A stretch of 11,358 nucleotides of DNA from the NCBI GenBank assembly GCA_937891165.1, contig CALAEX010000118.1, positions 1 through 11,358 on the forward strand, in the 5' to 3' direction. Below the pieces are notes generated by a model. The model was not told the DNA's origin. It did no database searches and worked only from the letters and a program-made list of their open reading frames with translations. This document shows positions 7,061-11,358 of the stretch, piece by piece (within the stretch, counting starts at the first letter, position 1; each line of letters starts with the position of its first letter). The translations under genes were made by a program, and so were the position numbers. Source of the DNA: an uncultured Lachnospiraceae bacterium (GTDB lineage: Bacteria; Bacillota; Clostridia; Lachnospirales; Lachnospiraceae).

Positions 7061-10000
7061 CTTCATCCACAACTTTCTTTAATTTCTTACAAGTTCCTGT
7101 TCTTGTATTCCAATCAAATTCGTAATAACAAGCAGACGGTAATATGGATTGAAAAACAATGGTTGGTTTTTCTATATTACGCTTTTTATAACAAGCTTCA
7201 ATCTGTTCACATACCAAACTAATCTGCGTAACTTTATTCTTTTCTTCTACTTCTGATTGTGCATCTTGTCCCAGTCTCTTCTTCTTTGCCTTTTCATTTT
7301 CTTCAGAATCGAAAAACATTGTATATGCTCCGTTCATCTTTGCCCAAGTCACTTGATAAGGCTGTTCTAAATTTCTAATAATACTTGCACTTGCATACCC
7401 CGATTGAAAATATTCAAATCTCGAACCTGTTCCTACTAACAAATATGCTCGTCCATTTCCAGGCATATGCGCATCTGCCGCACGGTCTGATCCAATCATT
7501 TCTTTAGATGCCTCTCTTGTTGCTACTTTTAAACATAAACGAGCCTTGGAGTTTACACGAATATCCGATGTAATTGCATTTTCAATATTTTGTGAAATTA
7601 AAATAATATGAAATCCCAAGCTTCGCCCTATTCGCGCAAGTGATGTTATCTCTGCTTTGAAGTCAACTTCTGAATTTTCTCCCGTAAATCGCATTAATTC
7701 CGTAAATTCATCGATTACCACAAATAAATGCGGTAACTGTGGCAGTTTCTCTAAATCTTTTAATTTCGCCCTTCCTTCTTCTGTATTTAAGTCGATTTTA
7801 AGGTTTTTTGCATTCTTAATATGTTCTTTTAAATTATTTTTAGCATTGATATAACCATCAACACTATCTACATCCATTTTATTAAGCAGTCTTTTTCTTC
7901 TTTTTACTTCTGCACTCATAGAATGTAAAAATCTCTTTAGCATATAGAGCATACCTGTTCCTGTTTCATCACCATCTATATCTGTAACTTTGCCTACCAC
8001 ATGAGGAAGGTCTCCTATTCTTTTTACAAATCCCGCTCCTTTCATATCCATCAAAAGCAAATTCACCTGTTCCGGAGTATATAACATACACAATCCAATT
8101 AAATAGGTTAAAATCGTTTCTGTTTTTCCTGAACCAGTAGTACCTGCTACAAGCATATGCGGTCCATCTGCCTTTTCATGAAGGTCTAAGAATATTAATT
8201 CATTATCTGATTTTTTACCAATCGGCACTGCCAATGTTTCCGTTACATCTCGTCTCTTTTGAAACAAAGATTCTTCTCCTTCTTTTGACTGCTCACACAG
8301 ATTCCATTGCTGTTCTATAAATTTTTTCACTTTCTCCTTTAATTTTTCTTCTGTATTTTCTTCCGCCGATATCTCAAACTTCTCCTGACTCTGCTCACTA
8401 TATAGTTCCATCAAATCAAATAATTCAACATAAGATGGTACACCTACACCTTGTGCAATTCTATAATAATAAATAGCACTTAATGTTTTATAAGCCTGAT
8501 ACAATTCTAAACGTTTCCATTTTGTATCTAAATTATTTACTGCTAAATTCCACATATCGGTTGTAAAAGAATACTTTTCTTTATCTTTTACGGAAGGAAT
8601 TTCTCCTGTATCTGTTCTGGAAATCATTTGAATATGTGGATAAAGATACCAATTATATTCTTCATATTTTCCACTTTCTGCTTCATTACTTGCTCCAAAT
8701 TTCTTTTCTGCCACAATTACTTGTCCACAGTACTTTGGAAGTTCCTCTTCATAATTTTTACAAAAAATAAAGGATAATCTATGATTATTTCTTTGCGAAC
8801 CCTCCTTTTGTTCTGAATAATCGGATAAAAATTCGGAAATCGCATGGCGTTTAAATGAATATTCTTCTTGAAAAATCAAAACAATATGAGGTCCTCTTTC
8901 CTCATCTTCTCTTGATGTTCTATCCAAAAGAACTTCATATAAACGGTTAAATACCATTCCTGCGGCCGTTTCATCAAAAACAAATGCCGATAAATCTCCC
9001 AATAATTCACGAAAATGTGGGAGATGTCTATATTTATCAATAAAATTTTGACGATAATTCCATTGATTACCAACTTTTTCTTTCTTTTTTAATGTATCAT
9101 CTGTTTTTTCTTTATCGTCTATCTTATCATTTCCTTCTTTTTTACCTTCTGCTTCATCAATTACTTTTTCATGATTCCTTCCTGTTATATAAGATAAATC
9201 AGCATCATTTTTGCAAAAGAAAACAATCTGAACATCATCCGGTGAATGATAAAAACTCAAATTCATAATAATATTATCTAAGATAGGATAAAACGAAAGA
9301 TTTTTCGGTAATACAATACCAAGTGTTTCACATTCCCATAATTTTAATAAAACAGGAGCCTCCTTCAAATAAGCATATTTCTCTGCAATTGCTGCTGGTA
9401 AGTCTATCAAATATCCTTTTCCATCCTGTTTACTTTTTCCTTTTTTGGATTTTTTTCTACTCTTAACATCTTCATAGAAAGTGCCTTCCTTATCTTCTAA
9501 TAAAATGGTAAATGGTTCTGTATCCTTATTTCCCAAATTACTATATCTTTCAGAAGTAAATACATAATCCTTCTTTTCTCCCACAATTGAAAAAATAGAA
9601 GAAACCAACTGACTGCCTGAAGCCGATAAGCCAATTCTAATTGTAAGAAAATCCGGATGCTCTTTACCTCTGGTAAAAATATCAGGATTTATCTCTCTAC
9701 ATTTATCTACTAAGGATGTGCTATTTTTTATTTTTTCATCTGTTATTTCCAATCCAAGCATAGAAGGATATAAGTTTTTTAATTGTTTTACATCACATGT
9801 CTGTTTCTTTACAATATCCTTTATAATTCTTTGTATGTATTTTTCATAATGACTTTTCCAATCTGACAAAGACTTTTTAAATGTTTTTCTCTGGTCAATT
9901 ATATTCCAAATCGATGTTACTATTGTAATACCTCCAACTGCCAAATACATATATTGAAGAAATTTATTGTCAGCTGCATTTCCACTAGAACTTCTGCTTA

Positions 10001-10991
10001 TCATCATAATAATAGCCATTAATATTGGTGATATCAGATTTCTAAAACCATTTCCACGTCCTTCTTTTGGTGCTTCTGTAGGAGGAATAATCTTAATCGG
10101 TTCTGTATCTAACTGATAAAGTGGTCGATTACTAATATTATAAAGCGGAATAGACTTTTTATATCCTTCTTTCATTTTAATCTTATTCTCTTGTCCCTCT
10201 GCTTCTTCAAATAAAAATAAATTAACGTCTTTTTTATCTGCCTGTATTCCTGCTTCATGACGTGAAAACACAATTCGCGTAGATGTCACGAAACCGATTT
10301 CTTTTAACGTTTTTCCTTCCAGTTTTCTTTTCCCTAATTGAAACTGGGCTGCATCACTTACACTTTCTATGTGATCTAATTGATTTTTTTCATCTTCAGT
10401 CAAACGTCTCCATTGATTCTTATCTATACAGTCAGCAGTAATAAAATATCTTTGAAATAATTCCTCTCTTTTTTCCCATAAATCATCTACTACATATTCA
10501 TAAACAATCATCTTACTTTTATCAGAATCTTCGGATTCATGTTCCTTTTTTTCAAACTCCTGCTCCGGAGGTTTCGGATGAAGATGAAAATCATCATTCG
10601 TATTCTCTAAATAAGACTTATAACATTTCAAAAACATTGCTAGACATTCTCTATAAATTGTTTCTTCTGAAGCATTATAAGAGTCCTCTATCATTTTTAC
10701 CGTATTTTCAAAATCTCTTTCTACTCTTTTTAACGAATCATGCCTTTCACTTCTTAATAAGAAATCCATATTTTCAATTTCGTTCATTATGGTTTCGTCA
10801 ATTTTACCTGCTTGAATTAATCCATATCGAACAGCTTCCAGAAGCTTATCCACTGTAATATTATTTTTTACAATCAAATCAAAATCGTATTGTACGGGTG
10901 ATACCCCCGCTTCTATTACATAATCAATAATAAATCTAATTGTAATTAAAATTGTATTTTCATCTCTAATTGAAAGAAGTTTCTTTGCCAT
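7038..10991 (-). CDS. EssC/EccC-like T7SS membrane ATPase, D1 only, with novel N-terminus
   Basis: A 1317-residue FtsK/SpoIIIE-type motor subunit of a T7SS. Residues 1-310 are soluble; they lack a visible FHA domain and hold two pieces (about 13-62 and 221-262) that look ubiquitin/YukD-like. Two membrane segments follow at about 319-331 and 348-364. Residues 375-470 (DWKSHYEKYIQ, GLEITDEK, DFLTIRIGL) are typical of the EssC region after the membrane. Residues 611-642 are a charged, low-complexity insert. The ATPase has PIGKK, LDLHEKADGPHMLVAG, Walker A GTTGSGKT (950-957), MDMKGAGFV and Walker B FVVIDEF (D1094, E1095), and SQNIE. So D1 looks catalytically complete. The protein then ends in a lysine/glutamate tail; D2 and D3 are in the next gene. 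Full EssC proteins are usually a single chain of about 1450-1500 residues. ATG at 10991 follows AGGAG and starts four bases after the upstream stop. Confidence 0.92.
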   Translation of the reverse strand: MAKKLLSIRDENTILITIRFIIDYVIEAGVSPVQYDFDLIVKNNITVDKLLEAVRYGLIQAGKIDETIMNEIENMDFLLRSERHDSLKRVERDFENTVKMIEDSYNASEETIYRECLAMFLKCYKSYLENTNDDFHLHPKPPEQEFEKKEHESEDSDKSKMIVYEYVVDDLWEKREELFQRYFITADCIDKNQWRRLTEDEKNQLDHIESVSDAAQFQLGKRKLEGKTLKEIGFVTSTRIVFSRHEAGIQADKKDVNLFLFEEAEGQENKIKMKEGYKKSIPLYNISNRPLYQLDTEPIKIIPPTEAPKEGRGNGFRNLISPILMAIIMMISRSSSGNAADNKFLQYMYLAVGGITIVTSIWNIIDQRKTFKKSLSDWKSHYEKYIQRIIKDIVKKQTCDVKQLKNLYPSMLGLEITDEKIKNSTSLVDKCREINPDIFTRGKEHPDFLTIRIGLSASGSQLVSSIFSIVGEKKDYVFTSERYSNLGNKDTEPFTILLEDKEGTFYEDVKSRKKSKKGKSKQDGKGYLIDLPAAIAEKYAYLKEAPVLLKLWECETLGIVLPKNLSFYPILDNIIMNLSFYHSPDDVQIVFFCKNDADLSYITGRNHEKVIDEAEGKKEGNDKIDDKEKTDDTLKKKEKVGNQWNYRQNFIDKYRHLPHFRELLGDLSAFVFDETAAGMVFNRLYEVLLDRTSREDEERGPHIVLIFQEEYSFKRHAISEFLSDYSEQKEGSQRNNHRLSFIFCKNYEEELPKYCGQVIVAEKKFGASNEAESGKYEEYNWYLYPHIQMISRTDTGEIPSVKDKEKYSFTTDMWNLAVNNLDTKWKRLELYQAYKTLSAIYYYRIAQGVGVPSYVELFDLMELYSEQSQEKFEISAEENTEEKLKEKVKKFIEQQWNLCEQSKEGEESLFQKRRDVTETLAVPIGKKSDNELIFLDLHEKADGPHMLVAGTTGSGKTETILTYLIGLCMLYTPEQVNLLLMDMKGAGFVKRIGDLPHVVGKVTDIDGDETGTGMLYMLKRFLHSMSAEVKRRKRLLNKMDVDSVDGYINAKNNLKEHIKNAKNLKIDLNTEEGRAKLKDLEKLPQLPHLFVVIDEFTELMRFTGENSEVDFKAEITSLARIGRSLGFHIILISQNIENAITSDIRVNSKARLCLKVATREASKEMIGSDRAADAHMPGNGRAYLLVGTGSRFEYFQSGYASASIIRNLEQPYQVTWAKMNGAYTMFFDSEENEKAKKKRLGQDAQSEVEEKNKVTQISLVCEQIEACYKKRNIEKPTIVFQSILPSACYYEFDWNTRTGTCKKLKKVVDEEKKDEEK

Positions 10992-10995
10992 TCAT

Positions 10996-11358
10996 CTAAT
11001 TCTCCTTCATAAACAAAGTAGCTAAATCTCTTTGTATTGCTTCTATACCTCCCATTTTTTCCCATAATTCCATTGCATCGAATGGTTCTGGTATCTCAGG
11101 ATATTTTATACTTTCTTTGTTTAAACCGATACCTATTTGTAATTTTGCATATTCCTGCCAATCTCGCTCTAATACTTTCCAATCGAATACCATTTCTAAG
11201 GTTTCTTCTTGGTTACTTCCCTTTGCTTTTATTTTTTCTTCTATTCCTTCAAGCTTTATTTCTTTTTTATCCAGTTCTCTTTCTAATATCTTCTCCTGAA
11301 TCTTTCCTTTTGCTTTTATCTTTTCTTCTATTCCCTCAAGCTTTATCTCTTTTTTATC
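10996..11358 (-). CDS. 3' part of a coiled-coil protein with 29-residue repeats, open at the right edge
   Basis: The minus-strand frame is open from the right edge to a TAG at 10996, giving 120 residues of a longer protein. An internal ATG at 11193 exists, but the frame upstream is clearly coding. The visible N-terminal part repeats DKKEIKLEGIEEKIKAKG twice, with a 29-residue period, and is lysine/glutamate-rich with hydrophobic residues spaced as in a coiled coil. After SNQEE the C-terminal 65 residues change character: VFDWKVLERDWQEYAKLQ, a proline patch at YPEIPEPFD and AMELWEKMGGIEAIQRD. No membrane segment is seen in this part. The stop lies four bases before the start of the D1 ATPase gene, and its end carries that gene's ribosome binding site, so they are one operon. 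I do not recognise the family; a structural or accessory T7SS part is possible from position alone. Confidence 0.75.
   Translation of the reverse strand, partial: DKKEIKLEGIEEKIKAKGKIQEKILERELDKKEIKLEGIEEKIKAKGSNQEETLEMVFDWKVLERDWQEYAKLQIGIGLNKESIKYPEIPEPFDAMELWEKMGGIEAIQRDLATLFMKEN
11218..11358 (-). repeat. 87-bp in-frame tandem repeat, about 1.6 copies visible
   Basis: The 54-base cores at 11218-11271 and 11305-11358 are repeated with a period of 87 bases (29 codons). They differ at four positions by my reading, all at third codon positions and all silent (GAA/GAG twice, AAA/AAG twice). The array runs off the right edge, so the copy number is unknown. Confidence 0.85.

Noticed and set aside
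10996..11193. Separate 65-residue gene starting at ATG 11193
   Set aside because: The same frame is open and clearly coding, with protein repeats, up to the right edge, so this is the C-terminus of a longer gene.

Overview
The window is AT-rich, with short intergenic gaps and strong GGAGG-type ribosome binding sites. Every convincing gene lies on the minus strand. This composition, together with a Firmicutes-style type VII secretion (T7SS/Esx) locus, points to a low-GC Gram-positive bacterium, probably a clostridium of the Lachnospiraceae type. That taxonomic placement is inferred from style, not from a marker gene.

Layout in transcription order (right to left): the 3' end of a coiled-coil gene with an 87-bp tandem repeat (10996 to the right edge); a 1317-residue membrane-anchored EssC/EccC-like protein carrying only the first FtsK/SpoIIIE ATPase domain (7038-10991); a separate gene for the second and third ATPase domains (5102-7018); a WXG100 (Esx) protein of 98 residues (4798-5094); a 373-residue effector with a helical N-terminus, a hydrophobic middle and a C-terminal PD-(D/E)xK nuclease-type toxin domain (3617-4738); a DUF6572-like protein that is the likely immunity factor (3263-3601); a DUF4304-like protein that may be a second immunity factor (2692-3273); a kinase-fold protein resembling the YegI/TerY-P kinases (1349-2689); and a TerY-like von Willebrand A protein (410-1336). 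The left 409 bases hold no intact gene, only a 64-codon open stretch that looks like a gene remnant.

How it may work: the two ATPase genes together rebuild a three-ATPase EssC motor. The WXG100 protein and the nuclease effector are the likely cargo, and the following small genes protect the producer. The kinase and vWA pair is two thirds of a TerY-P phosphorylation triad and could regulate secretion or respond to damage; no PP2C phosphatase is visible. EsaA, EssA and EssB are not in the window. The main points of interest are the split EssC with an A8 run at the junction, a possible ubiquitin-like domain replacing the usual FHA domains at the EssC N-terminus, the kinase/vWA pair next to a T7SS toxin cassette, and the repeat protein at the right edge.
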